DNA from: Nocardia sp. CC227C
GTDB lineage: Bacteria; Actinomycetota; Actinomycetes; Mycobacteriales; Mycobacteriaceae
Assembly: GCF_030767025.1 (NCBI RefSeq)
Contig: NZ_JASITE010000010.1
Span: 186,001 to 250,000 of the forward strand
Direction: 5' to 3'
Length of the DNA stretch: 64,000 nucleotides
A program made the position numbers and the translations under genes. The notes under the pieces were generated by a model. That model ran no database searches. It was not told where the DNA came from and worked only from the letters and a program-made list of their open reading frames with translations. This document shows positions 7,235 through 15,376 of the stretch, one piece after another; positions within the stretch are counted from its first letter, which is position 1, and every line of letters starts with the position of its first letter.

Positions 7235-7792
7235 TCAGCGGGCCACTGCGGAGCCGTCGGGGGATGCGATGAGCGTGGTGCTGCACACGCGGCCGTCGCG
7301 CGGGTCGTGGATCACGATGACCGCGACGGCATTCGGTTCAGCACCGGAGAGGTATGGCAGGCCGGGGACGGCCGGTCGCCACGGGTCGAATCCGGTCAGG
7401 CGCGGCAGGTATTCGGCGGCATCGCTGAGCGCATGCTGCGCGTTAACTGAAAGGTTGCGTGTAAGTGGAAACTCTGCGGGTACGGCGTCGTGAGATATGT
7501 CACACGCACCTTGCGAATGGTCGGCTTCGCAAGCCGAGGAACGGCATTCGGAGGTCGCACCGGATCGCTCAGCCGACGCCTCGACGTCCGGAATCAACTC
7601 CTCCACAGGGCAGCCGAGGGCATGGGCGATCCGCGCCAATTGCTCCAGCGTGAAGGATCGCCGCGCGGCCAGCAGCGGCCGCAACTCATCCCGAGACAGG
7701 CCGAGACACCAGGCAAGGTCATCGCTATCGCAACCCAGTTGCGTAGCGATGCGCCGCACCCGGTCCGCAACAAGCACATCCAACTGTTCCAT
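7235..7792 (-). CDS. XRE-family regulator with extended C-terminus
   Basis: A 185-residue protein. Residues 1-70 are a Cro/C1-like domain (VADRVRRIATQLGCDSDDLA, FTLEQLARIAHALGCPVEEL). The remaining 115 residues are unlike a known effector domain: a Cys/Ser/Glu-rich linker, then LTGFDPWRPAVPGLPYLSGA and AVAVIVIHDPRDGRVCSTTL. It is divergent from the XRE gene at 7864 across 71 bases that carry repeated TCCGTATGG-type elements, one of them overlapping its ATG, so autoregulation is likely. It is paralogous in its DNA-binding part to the ORF at 8708-9013. Confidence 0.6.
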   Translation of the reverse strand: MEQLDVLVADRVRRIATQLGCDSDDLAWCLGLSRDELRPLLAARRSFTLEQLARIAHALGCPVEELIPDVEASAERSGATSECRSSACEADHSQGACDISHDAVPAEFPLTRNLSVNAQHALSDAAEYLPRLTGFDPWRPAVPGLPYLSGAEPNAVAVIVIHDPRDGRVCSTTLIASPDGSAVAR

Positions 7793-7817
7793 ACGGAGCA
7801 CAATATGGTCCGTTTGG
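7789..7817. promoter_or_regulatory. Putative XRE operator (inverted repeat)
   Basis: CCATACGGA at 7789-7797 and TCCGTTTGG at 7809-7817 form an inverted repeat with one mismatch and 11 bases between. An exact further copy, TCCGTATGG, lies at 7928-7936 near the start of the divergent XRE gene. Three copies in about 150 bases between two divergent helix-turn-helix genes suggest their shared operator. The assignment is inferred from position only. Confidence 0.45.
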
Positions 7818-7863
7818 ACCCGTAGCAACCCCGAACGGATTTTTCCCGGAGTTTGCAGGAAGC

Positions 7864-8187
7864 ATGACGGCATCGCCTACGCCACGATCGAAGTCGTTGC
7901 GACAACTCCGTTCGGACTTCAGAATGGTCCGTATGGGCTTGAATGAGACGGCCGCGGAGATCAACCGCGCAGTGGGCAACGAGCTGCGGGCGTCACGCGC
8001 ACGCAAGCACCTCTCCCGGCAACAACTCGCCGACCGCACCGGACTGGGGCTCAGCACCATCCAGCGGTTCGAGAACGGTGAGCGGTCACCGGATATGAAT
8101 CAGCTCTTCGCGCTCTGCGAAGCGCTCGAGATACCCATGCGCGAGTTCGTAGCGCTCGCGACGAAGGGTATCGAGCCGCCGCGCTGA
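7864..8187 (+). CDS. XRE-family transcriptional regulator
   Basis: A 107-residue single-domain repressor-like protein: GNELRASRARKHLSRQQLAD, GLGLSTIQRFENGERSPDMN, FALCEALEIPMREFVA. The helix-turn-helix spans about residues 40-95. ATG 7864 has AGGAA close upstream. An in-frame ATG at 7933 would give a more typical compact N-terminus and would place the repeat at 7928 on the start codon, so the start is uncertain. It is divergent from another XRE gene and likely shares its operators. No effector domain is present. Confidence 0.7.
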   Translation: MTASPTPRSKSLRQLRSDFRMVRMGLNETAAEINRAVGNELRASRARKHLSRQQLADRTGLGLSTIQRFENGERSPDMNQLFALCEALEIPMREFVALATKGIEPPR

Positions 8188-8291
8188 GAAGGCTCCCGGC
8201 CGGTTCGATTCACCGGGTGGCGCGGAAAACCCGATCCACCCGTACATACGTGGCCGTCGCCGATGCGGCGGCCACGGCACACCATGGCGCG

Positions 8292-8540
8292 TCAGGCACA
8301 CCACGTACCGTTGGGCCTACCGGTCTCGTCGACCGGTATCCCGACGTACAGGCGCGCGTAGTCGACAAGAGTCTGGGCCGGATCGGCGGCCCTCCCCACC
8401 CAGGCGGCGATCAGCACGTCGGCGACGGTCGCACTGCCGTCGATGACCCGGTTGACGGCATCGCCGCCGATGGCGGATCGCAACGCCATTTCAGAGCACG
8501 CACCCTGCGCCATCAACTCGGGCATCGAGCCAATTTCCAC
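8292..8540 (-). CDS. Hypothetical small protein
   Basis: An 82-residue soluble protein from GTG 8540 behind AAGGGGAA: EIGSMPELMAQGACSEMALR... ending VDETGRPNGTWCA. Helical and Ala/Asp-rich in the middle (DGSATVADVLIAAWVGRAAD). The good ribosome binding site and codon pattern support it as real. The family is not recognised. It lies among regulators of an accessory region and is transcribed towards the XRE gene at 7864. Confidence 0.5.
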   Translation of the reverse strand: MEIGSMPELMAQGACSEMALRSAIGGDAVNRVIDGSATVADVLIAAWVGRAADPAQTLVDYARLYVGIPVDETGRPNGTWCA

Positions 8541-8707
8541 GATCAGTTTCCCCTTACCTTCAAGTGCTCAGCTTCGAGCTGATTCCGGCCGGAACGGCTT
8601 CCGCACCGGAATCCACGTATTTATATCCCATAGCCGAGCTAAAGGAACTTCAAAGGCGCTCTGCTACACGGCGATTCGCTACCCATCGACGCGACACCAC
8701 CCACAAG

Positions 8708-9013
8708 TCACGATTGCCGAGGATTCGCGGCGCCCCTTGCGCAACAACACACTCCGCCGGGTGCGGCCAACGGACAGCCGGGGAAGGGCAGGAGTTCGAA
8801 AGCGTTGCACCGCAAGGGGGCCGACATTCGAATCAACTCCGCGAGCGTGAACGACGCCGGTTCCGACATTCGGTCGATCAACTCCGAGTCCGCGATTCCG
8901 ATACACCCCGCGAGTTCACCGACCTCGACCCCCGCGGCGGTCATCGCCCACCCGATTCGTTTTCCGATACACACATCCAACCAGCCCACCTGACCGCCTT
9001 CCACCCCGACCAC
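8708..9013 (-). CDS. Probable XRE-like small protein
   Basis: A 101-residue frame. Residues 12-75 (LDVCIGKRIGWAMTAAGVEV, FTLAELIRMSAPLRCNAFEL) align by eye with the DNA-binding part of the protein at 7235-7792, so it is probably a diverged Cro/C1 fold. The C-terminal 25 residues are Cys- and Gly-rich (PGGVCCCARGAA). The start is uncertain (GTG 9013 or later GTGs) and no strong ribosome binding site is seen. It is divergent from the XRE/MmyB gene at 9187. Confidence 0.45.
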   Translation of the reverse strand: MVGVEGGQVGWLDVCIGKRIGWAMTAAGVEVGELAGCIGIADSELIDRMSEPASFTLAELIRMSAPLRCNAFELLPFPGCPLAAPGGVCCCARGAANPRQS

Positions 9014-9186
9014 GGCGGTGTCGTGACCTTCGACACGCAGGTCACGACACCTAAATCGTTATGCTTCGAACATATGTTCTATTATCCGGGAGTAGGCGAT
9101 GGGAGTTCAACGATCGCCGTCCACACAATCCGTGCGCGAACGCGGGGCGGGAACCGGGATCGATGCCGACCGAGAGGTGATATCCG

Positions 9187-9921
9187 TTGGTCAACAACAT
9201 GTTTGGCGAGTATCTACGCCAGCGCAGACTGGATGTCGGGCTCAGTCGGGCACAGCTCGCCACACGCGCCAACGTATCGGTCTCGCTCATCGAGAAGATC
9301 GAGGCGGGCACGCGGACCACCACGCTGAACACCTTGCAGGCGCTGTTCGACGAGCTCGATGTGCCGCCGATCTATCGCAGGCATATTCTCGGCCTGGTCC
9401 TGCCGAGTGTGTTCGGACTGGCGCCGCAGACCGAATCCGCCGGACCCGCGCCCGGCGATCTCGCCGATCTGGCCAGCCTCGACCATCCGGCCAGCCTCTA
9501 TCTCATGCCGACCTTCACCATCGTCGCGGCGAATACCGCCTACCAGCGGACTTTTCCGGGAATGCGGGCCGGCAAGAACTTCGTCGAATGGATGTTCCTG
9601 GACCCGATCGCGCGCACCGTGATGGTCGAATGGCGTCGGGAGGCGCACCGCCTCCAACACGGGCTGCGCATGTTCACCTCGGTCATCACCCCGGACCGCA
9701 GTGTGGAGGAGATCATCGAACGGTGCCGGCTCGCACCGGAGTGGGAAGAACTCTGGAACAGCGGAATACCCGCGCCGTATTCGCCGGAGGAAAGTCTGCG
9801 CATCCGGGATGTGCGCAGTCGGCGCGTGCGGCGAATGGCGGTGCGCCTCTATACCCCGGAACTGCCCAGTCGCCCCTGGTGGCTGTTCCGGCTGATACCC
9901 GAGGAATTCACCCGCCGATAG
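9187..9921 (+). CDS. XRE regulator with MmyB-like ligand-binding domain
   Basis: A 244-residue regulator. Residues 1-60 are a helix-turn-helix (FGEYLRQRRLDVGLSRAQLA, SVSLIEKIEAGTRTTTL). Residues 95-240 are the PAS-like MmyB/MLTR ligand-binding domain (DHPASLYLMPTFTIVAANTA, TFPGMRAGKNFVEWMFLDP, VEWRREAHRLQHGLRM). TTG 9187 is chosen because GAGGTGA sits 6-7 bases upstream; ATG 9199 would leave it too far. Related proteins bind fatty acid-like ligands and control neighbouring redox or lipid enzymes, which suits the lipid cluster to the right. Its last 14 bases overlap the convergent TetR gene. Confidence 0.8.
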   Translation: MVNNMFGEYLRQRRLDVGLSRAQLATRANVSVSLIEKIEAGTRTTTLNTLQALFDELDVPPIYRRHILGLVLPSVFGLAPQTESAGPAPGDLADLASLDHPASLYLMPTFTIVAANTAYQRTFPGMRAGKNFVEWMFLDPIARTVMVEWRREAHRLQHGLRMFTSVITPDRSVEEIIERCRLAPEWEELWNSGIPAPYSPEESLRIRDVRSRRVRRMAVRLYTPELPSRPWWLFRLIPEEFTRR

Positions 9922-10483
9922 CCCGGTCCACCGCGACGGCGACCAGTTCGCGCGCCCGTTCCTCGGTGAAAATGCCGGGGAGGGTGAGGCGTTCGAGAAT
10001 GAGCCAGTTGAGGGCGAGGTAGAGCAGGAGCACCGTGTCCTCGTCGCCGGGCATACCGGAATCGAGATGGTTGCGGATATTGAAGTCGATATCGGTGCGC
10101 ACCCGCTCGGTGAGCAGGGCCTGGAGTTCGGGGCGGCGGGTGGATTCCAGACGCAGTTCCAACTGGGCGATATAGCCGGTACGGAAGTTGGTGATGCGGT
10201 CGACCACGTCGGTCATGAGTTCGGTGATGGTCTCCCGGGTGCGCGGGGCCTCGGCGAGCTTGGTCATGGTCTCGTCGCTGGGTGTCAGGCGCTCGTAGTA
10301 GCGGTGGCCCACCTGGACGAGCAGGTCGTCGCGGTTGGCGAAGTAGTTGGAGGCGGTGCCCGCCGGGACCGCCGCCTCCTTGTCGACGGCACGGAAGGTG
10401 AGGCCGCGCGCGCCGTCGCGGGCCAGGACCTCGATCGCGCCGTCCAGCAGCGCCCGTCGGCGTTCGGGATTGGTGCGCACCAC
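9908..10483 (-). CDS. TetR-family transcriptional regulator
   Basis: A 191-residue repressor-type protein. The N-terminal helix-turn-helix is clear (DGAIEVLARDGARGLTFRAV, VPAGTASNYFANRDDLLVQV). The C-terminal helical ligand domain spans about residues 70-190. GTG 10483 follows GGAG at about 10 bases. It lies downstream of the small gene at 10563 and near the start of the synthase cluster at 10955, which it may control. The ligand is unknown. Confidence 0.85.
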   Translation of the reverse strand: MVRTNPERRRALLDGAIEVLARDGARGLTFRAVDKEAAVPAGTASNYFANRDDLLVQVGHRYYERLTPSDETMTKLAEAPRTRETITELMTDVVDRITNFRTGYIAQLELRLESTRRPELQALLTERVRTDIDFNIRNHLDSGMPGDEDTVLLLYLALNWLILERLTLPGIFTEERARELVAVAVDRAIGG

Positions 10484-10562
10484 CTGACATCACTCCGTTC
10501 GTCTACACTCCGGATTAGAACACTACAGTCAGAGTACAACATACGGAGCGGTAATTCCAGGC

Positions 10563-10838
10563 TCAGATCAGCCGGATGCGCAGGGTCTCGTATGTGGGAA
10601 TGAAAACCTTTCGGCGATAACGCCTTTCGACGATCTCGTAGGGACGTTCGGCGACGGTGAGGGCGCGCGGCAGCGCCGACAGCTCGGAGTGGGCCACCAC
10701 CGGGTCCGCCACGAACCAGCCGAGCTTGGGCACCTTGCGGATGGGGCGGGCCAGACGACCGGCGAGCAAGAGCGCCGGCAACCAGGGCTGACCGGCGGCG
10801 AGCAGCGCCAATTCGTGGCGTTCGGCGGTACCCAACAT
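10563..10838 (-). CDS. Hypothetical protein, 91 residues
   Basis: A basic soluble protein from ATG 10838 behind a strong GGGAGGATCG. Sequence features: LAAGQPWLPALLLAGRLARP, KVPKLGWFVADPVVAHSELS and a basic end RRYRRKVFIPTYETLRIRLI. The GWFVADPVVAHSEL stretch recalls the N-terminal part of cytochromes P450, but no haem-binding region follows, so it is either an unrelated small protein or a truncated one. It is divergent from the first synthase gene across 116 bases, suggesting a shared promoter region. Confidence 0.5.
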   Translation of the reverse strand: MLGTAERHELALLAAGQPWLPALLLAGRLARPIRKVPKLGWFVADPVVAHSELSALPRALTVAERPYEIVERRYRRKVFIPTYETLRIRLI

Positions 10839-10954
10839 CGATCCTCCCGGGGCGCAATGTCGTTCACATCACACATCTGACCTGAGAATTTTTCAAAACC
10901 GAAATACACACACTGCTACGGTCGCCCGCAACCGATCACTGTCTGGAGCCGAAC

Positions 10955-11992
10955 ATGGTGAGATCGCGCATCGAAGCGGTGGGATCGAAACTGCCCGACA
11001 ACGAGGTGACTACCGCAGAGCTTATGCGGCAGCTGTCCATCGACAACCCCATCGACCTGGAGCGGGTGAGCGGCGTGCGCGCCCGGCGCACGGCCGGTGC
11101 GGATGAGGACTCGTTCACCCTCGCGGCCGATGCCGCCCGCGACGCGCTCGCGAATTCCCGCTACGACGCCGCGGACCTGGATGTGATCATCTCCTGTTCG
11201 ATCACCCGCATTCGCGACGGCGACTTCACCCTCGAGCCGTCCTTCGCCCTCATGCTGCGCAACGAACTCGGCGCGCACCGGGCCGTGCACTTCGACGTCT
11301 CCAATGCCTGCGCGGGCATGCTGACCGGAGTTCTGGTGCTGGACAGGATGATTCGTGCCGGAATCGCACGGCGCGGCATGGTGGTGTCCGGTGAGGACAT
11401 CACGCCCATCTCCGCTACCGCCGTGCGGGAGATGTCGGAGAAGTACGATCCGCAGTTCGCCTCGCTCACGGTCGGCGACGCGGGCGCGGCGGTGGTGCTC
11501 GACGCCGACGGCGGGGCCGACGAGGGCATCGAATACGTCGAACTCAATACCAGCGCCGCCTTCGCGAACCTGTGTCTCGGCATGCCCAGCGACAAGAGTC
11601 CCGGCATCGCGCTGTACACCGACAACCGGGCCATGCACAACGAAGCCCGATATTTGCTGTGGACCACGCGGCAGACCGATTTCCTGCGCGAGCGCGGGAG
11701 CGAATTCGGCGATGAGGGCTACGACTACGTGATTCATCACCAATTCAGCGGCCCCGCGGTGGAAATGATCAACAAGATCGCTGAGCGAGAATTCGACGCC
11801 GCGATGCCACCCGGATTGATGGTGCTCGACAAATACGGAAATACCGCGTCCACATCACATTTCGTGGTGCTGCACGACGCGCTGAAGCAGGGGCGGCTCA
11901 CCGGCGGCGCGAAGGTGCTGATGGTGCCCGCCGCCTCCGGTGTGGTGGCCGGATTCCTCTCGGTGACCCTCGGCGAATTGCGGGTGGGATGA
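10955..11992 (+). CDS. FabH/OleA-like beta-ketoacyl synthase III, catalytic subunit
   Basis: A 345-residue thiolase-fold enzyme expected to join two acyl groups by Claisen condensation. The active-site Cys sits in FDVSNACAGML (about residue 115), the His in YVIHHQFSGPA and the Asn in DKYGNTASTSH, so the triad is complete. The DVSNAC context is closer to OleA and secondary-metabolism KAS III enzymes than to housekeeping FabH. The next gene, a degenerate homologue, overlaps its stop codon by four bases (ATGA), suggesting a heterodimer. The substrate is unknown. Confidence 0.8.
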   Translation: MVRSRIEAVGSKLPDNEVTTAELMRQLSIDNPIDLERVSGVRARRTAGADEDSFTLAADAARDALANSRYDAADLDVIISCSITRIRDGDFTLEPSFALMLRNELGAHRAVHFDVSNACAGMLTGVLVLDRMIRAGIARRGMVVSGEDITPISATAVREMSEKYDPQFASLTVGDAGAAVVLDADGGADEGIEYVELNTSAAFANLCLGMPSDKSPGIALYTDNRAMHNEARYLLWTTRQTDFLRERGSEFGDEGYDYVIHHQFSGPAVEMINKIAEREFDAAMPPGLMVLDKYGNTASTSHFVVLHDALKQGRLTGGAKVLMVPAASGVVAGFLSVTLGELRVG

Positions 11993-12873
11993 CCATGGGC
12001 ATCGTGATCTCCTCGATCGCCGCGGTCACGGGCCGCGGCAGCTCCATCGAGCAGGCGGCGCTGGCCGCGAAACAGGCCATCGACCGGGCCGGAACCACGC
12101 CCGCCCACATCGACGCGCTCATCAATGTGGGCGTCTACCGGGACGCCAATATGGTGGAACCGGCCATGTCGGCGCTGATCCAGCAGCAGGTGGGCATCGG
12201 ACTGGAATACGCCAGCGGGGATGTGCCGTGCCTGAGCTTCGACCTCATGAACGGGGCCTGCGGGGTGCTCAATGCCGTGCAGGTGAGCCAGGCGCTGCTC
12301 GCATCGGACGCGGTGCGACGGGTGCTGATCGTCTCCGGGGACGCGCATCCGTCCACCTCGGCCGAACCCGTCGCCGGATTCCCGATCACGCCCGTCGGGG
12401 CGGCGCTGGTGCTCGAGAGATCGGATGGCCGGGCGGGGTTCGGCAGTCTGCACGTGGGGGCGACGGAGGAACGACCGCACCCGGTGGGGTTCGTGAATCT
12501 GCCGCGGATGGGCACCACCGGACGCTCCACCATCGTCGTCGACCGCTCCGCGACCACCGTGGACGAGTTGCTCCAGCACGCCGTGGAAGCGGCGCTGGCC
12601 GCGGTGGAGGTCGACGATATCGACATCACCCGCACCGCGCTGGTGTGCGGGCGGCCCACCCCGGACTTCCCCGAACTGCTCGCCGAACGGCTCGGCCTGC
12701 CCGCCGGAGCCCTGTACGCGGACGATACCGAGGGTGACGCGCACACCTCCGCGCTGCCGGTCGGCTACCTGACCGCCCGCGAGGGCGGCAAGCTCGACGG
12801 TCAGCAGGCCGTGCTGTTCGTGGCGGCGGGAGCGGGGCCGACCGCCGCCGCCATCACCTATCGGCTGGGGTGA
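11989..12873 (+). CDS. KAS III-like partner subunit lacking the full catalytic triad
   Basis: A 294-residue thiolase-fold protein, shorter than KAS III enzymes. Cys is present in MNGACGVLNAV. Where His and Asn are expected it reads LVCGRPTPDFPELLAERLG and DDTEGDAHTSALPVGY, so the usual HxxN-type residues are not in place. The ATGA overlap with the complete synthase upstream implies coupled, near-equal synthesis. A complete/degenerate pair of this kind resembles the NltA/NltB pair of nocardiolactone synthesis and the KS/CLF principle, but that parallel is inference. Confidence 0.7.
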   Translation: MTMGIVISSIAAVTGRGSSIEQAALAAKQAIDRAGTTPAHIDALINVGVYRDANMVEPAMSALIQQQVGIGLEYASGDVPCLSFDLMNGACGVLNAVQVSQALLASDAVRRVLIVSGDAHPSTSAEPVAGFPITPVGAALVLERSDGRAGFGSLHVGATEERPHPVGFVNLPRMGTTGRSTIVVDRSATTVDELLQHAVEAALAAVEVDDIDITRTALVCGRPTPDFPELLAERLGLPAGALYADDTEGDAHTSALPVGYLTAREGGKLDGQQAVLFVAAGAGPTAAAITYRLG

Positions 12874-12982
12874 GATGCGCGACCATGCGGGTGAGCACGG
12901 ATAACACCGACCGGACGGCGCGCGATTTCGCCCTCGAGTGCGTTTCACATCGGGGCGCGTTCGCCGGACCGCGGGAGGGGTC

Positions 12983-13735
12983 ATGAGCAAACTCTGGGTG
13001 ATCGTGCCCGCCTACAACGAGGAATACGGCATCGGGGCCACCCTGGACGCGCTCGCCGCCCAGCGCGACCGCGACTTCACGCTGGTCGTGGTGGACAACA
13101 GCTCCACCGACGGCACCGCGTCGGTGGTGAAGGACTTCGCCGCCGCGCACCCGGACATGCGCATCGAGATCATCCACGAATCCCAGAAGGGCACCGGTGC
13201 CGCGGCCGATACCGGCATGCGGCACGCCATCGCCTCGGGAGCCACCCGGCTGGCGCGCACCGACGCCGACTGCGTACCGGCCTCCGACTGGACGGCGCGC
13301 ATCCACGCGGGGTTCGACTCCGGACTGCGCCTGATCAGCGGGCAGCTCATACCGCGCACCGACGAGGGCGTGAGCTGGGCCGACCGCAATGTCATCCGGT
13401 TCGCACTGGAGGTGGCGTCCACGTTCGGCAGATTCCGGCCCGGGAACCAGGACCCGCGCTATCTGGGGCCGTATGTGATGACGCCCGGGTGCAATATGGC
13501 CATCACCGCCGAGCTGTACCAGGCGGCGGGCGGGTTCCCGCGCACGGCCATCGAAGAGCTGCACGAGGACCGGGCGCTGGTCAATGCCGTGCGGACGATA
13601 ACCACCGATTACGGATTGCGTAGGGACGTCCGGGTTTTCGGCTCCAATCGGCGGGTGCGGGCGTGGGGTATCCGCAAGACGCTCGCCTGGTACGCCGACC
13701 ACCGGTACAAGCCGGAACTGGTGGACATTCGGTGA
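12983..13735 (+). CDS. Family 2 glycosyltransferase
   Basis: A 250-residue GT-A-fold cytoplasmic enzyme using a nucleotide sugar. VIVPAYNEEYGIGATLDALA at the start, VVVDNSSTDGT for nucleotide binding, the metal-binding ARTDADCVPASDW (DxD), and an acceptor-side IEELHEDRALV near residue 195. ATG 12983 has GGGAGGGG just upstream; the longer frame to 12938 is not needed. It overlaps the ligase gene by four bases, so it belongs to the same operon and may glycosylate the product of the synthases and ligase. Confidence 0.8.
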   Translation: MSKLWVIVPAYNEEYGIGATLDALAAQRDRDFTLVVVDNSSTDGTASVVKDFAAAHPDMRIEIIHESQKGTGAAADTGMRHAIASGATRLARTDADCVPASDWTARIHAGFDSGLRLISGQLIPRTDEGVSWADRNVIRFALEVASTFGRFRPGNQDPRYLGPYVMTPGCNMAITAELYQAAGGFPRTAIEELHEDRALVNAVRTITTDYGLRRDVRVFGSNRRVRAWGIRKTLAWYADHRYKPELVDIR

Positions 13736-15288
13736 GCGACGGTCCGGGCGACTTCCTGGAACCGCTGCGGGAGCGGGCGCGACGGCATCCCGACGCCCCG
13801 GCCTTGGGGATGGTCGGCGCGCGGCCGCTCAGCTACGGCGAACTCGACGCGCTCATCGGCGGCGTCGCGGAACGGCTGCACGCCAACGGGTTTCGATCCG
13901 GCGATCGGATGCTGTTCTCCATCCGCCCGTGCGTGGACGCGGTGGCGCTCATCTTCGGCACCATCGCCGCCGGGGGGACCATCGTCTTCGTCGATCCGGG
14001 GGTGGGACCGGAGCTGTTCGCGCGACGGCTGCGTGTCGTCGAACCTACTTGGGCAGCAACCGAATCCCTGCTCCACCTGTTGAGCGGGCCACTGCGTCGG
14101 GTCGGGCGGACCAGAGGGCTGGAGCTGCCCGCGTTCGGGCGGCTGCGAGTCCGGCACATTCACAGCGGTCCGCGGCTGCCGGGCACCCCCGGCGGATCGC
14201 TGCCGCTGCGACGACTGCTGGAGCCAGGTGCGACGGGTGCCGAGCGGCGGGTGCTGGAGCCGGGCGCGACGGGTACCGTACGGCGGCCCGAACCCGACAG
14301 CGATGCGCTGATCGTCTTCACCTCGGGCACCACCGATGATCCCAAAGCCGTTGTGCACACCCGGGGTTCGCTCGGGGCCGGTCTGGCCGCCATGGCGGGG
14401 CGGTCCAGTCTCGGGCCGGGAGCGCACCTGCACACCGAACAGCTGATGATGGGGTTGCCCGCGCTCATGGCGGGGGCGCGGTGGTCGCTGCCGCGCTATC
14501 CGCGCTTCGGCACGCATATCGACCCGGTCGAGTTCACCCGCGGACTGGGCGAGGCGACGCACGCGTTCTTCACGCCCGCCGATCTGGCGGTGGCGCTGAC
14601 CGCCGTCGAATCCGGAGCGCTGGCGGCCCCCGCGCTGCGGGAGGTGTCACTCGGCGGTGCACCGGTGACCACCGCGCTGCTGCGCCGGGCGCGGGCCGCG
14701 CTGCCCGGCTGTGAATTCCTCGCCATCTACGGGATGACCGAGATCCTGCCGGTGGCGGTCACCACCGGGACGGCCAAGCTGAGCTACGACGGTGCGGGCG
14801 ATCCGCTGGGCGCACCGGTCAACGGTGTGGACGCCCGGGTGGCCGACGACGGTGAGCTGATCCTGTCCGGACCGAACCTGTGCCGCGGATACCTCGGCGA
14901 ACCACCGCTGAAAGAAGTGCGCACCGGCGACCTCGCGCGCTGGGACGGCGACACCATCGTGCTGGTCGGCCGCAAGAAGGACATGATGATCCGCGGCAAG
15001 ACCAATATCTATCCCGGACTGTACGAACCCGTGATCGCGCGGGTGCGCGGCGTGCGCCAGGCGATCATGGTCGGACTGCCCGACGAGATCGGGGACGAGC
15101 GGATCGTGCTCGCCGTGGTGGCGGACGGGGACGAGGCGGAGGTGCGGGAGCGCCTCGCCCGCGAACTGCCCCGGCTGATCGACACGTCCGCGCTGCCCGA
15201 CGAGATCGCGGTGGTCGACGAGATACCGGTGCGCGGACGCACCCGCAAGCCGGACCGCGCGGCACTGCGGGCCCTGCTGCGCGGGTGA
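13732..15288 (+). CDS. AMP-forming acyl ligase (OleC/acyl-CoA synthetase-like)
   Basis: A 518-residue ANL-superfamily enzyme that activates a carboxylate with ATP. P-loop IVFTSGTTDDPKAVVHTRG, A5 motif IYGMTE, hinge region RTGDLARWDGDT, GRKKDMMIRGKTNIYPG and a C-terminal catalytic Lys in RGRTRKPDRAAL. GDRMLFSIRPCVDAVALIFG and VDPGVGPELFARRLRVVEP recall OleC beta-lactone synthetases. The start is GTG 13732, overlapping the glycosyltransferase stop (GTGA). A tandem duplication LEPGATGAERR/LEPGATGTVRR (14218-14286) sits just before the P-loop. Confidence 0.8.
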   Translation: MSDGPGDFLEPLRERARRHPDAPALGMVGARPLSYGELDALIGGVAERLHANGFRSGDRMLFSIRPCVDAVALIFGTIAAGGTIVFVDPGVGPELFARRLRVVEPTWAATESLLHLLSGPLRRVGRTRGLELPAFGRLRVRHIHSGPRLPGTPGGSLPLRRLLEPGATGAERRVLEPGATGTVRRPEPDSDALIVFTSGTTDDPKAVVHTRGSLGAGLAAMAGRSSLGPGAHLHTEQLMMGLPALMAGARWSLPRYPRFGTHIDPVEFTRGLGEATHAFFTPADLAVALTAVESGALAAPALREVSLGGAPVTTALLRRARAALPGCEFLAIYGMTEILPVAVTTGTAKLSYDGAGDPLGAPVNGVDARVADDGELILSGPNLCRGYLGEPPLKEVRTGDLARWDGDTIVLVGRKKDMMIRGKTNIYPGLYEPVIARVRGVRQAIMVGLPDEIGDERIVLAVVADGDEAEVRERLARELPRLIDTSALPDEIAVVDEIPVRGRTRKPDRAALRALLRG

Positions 15289-15376
15289 TACGCGCGTTCG
15301 TCACAGGCGGATGCACCGCACTCCGCACCCGGGAAACTCGTGTCACGCTTCGGCGGTCGCACATATTTGCCAGGCC

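Noticed and set aside
10563..10838. Truncated cytochrome P450
   Set aside because: Only a short WFVADPVVAH-like match to P450 N-termini; no I-helix or haem-binding Cys region in any frame downstream, and the gene has its own good start and stop.
13609..14562. Reverse frame over the ligase gene and other long antisense frames in the 10-17 kb and 45-50 kb regions
   Set aside because: High GC keeps antisense frames open; all are antisense to genes with full motif sets.
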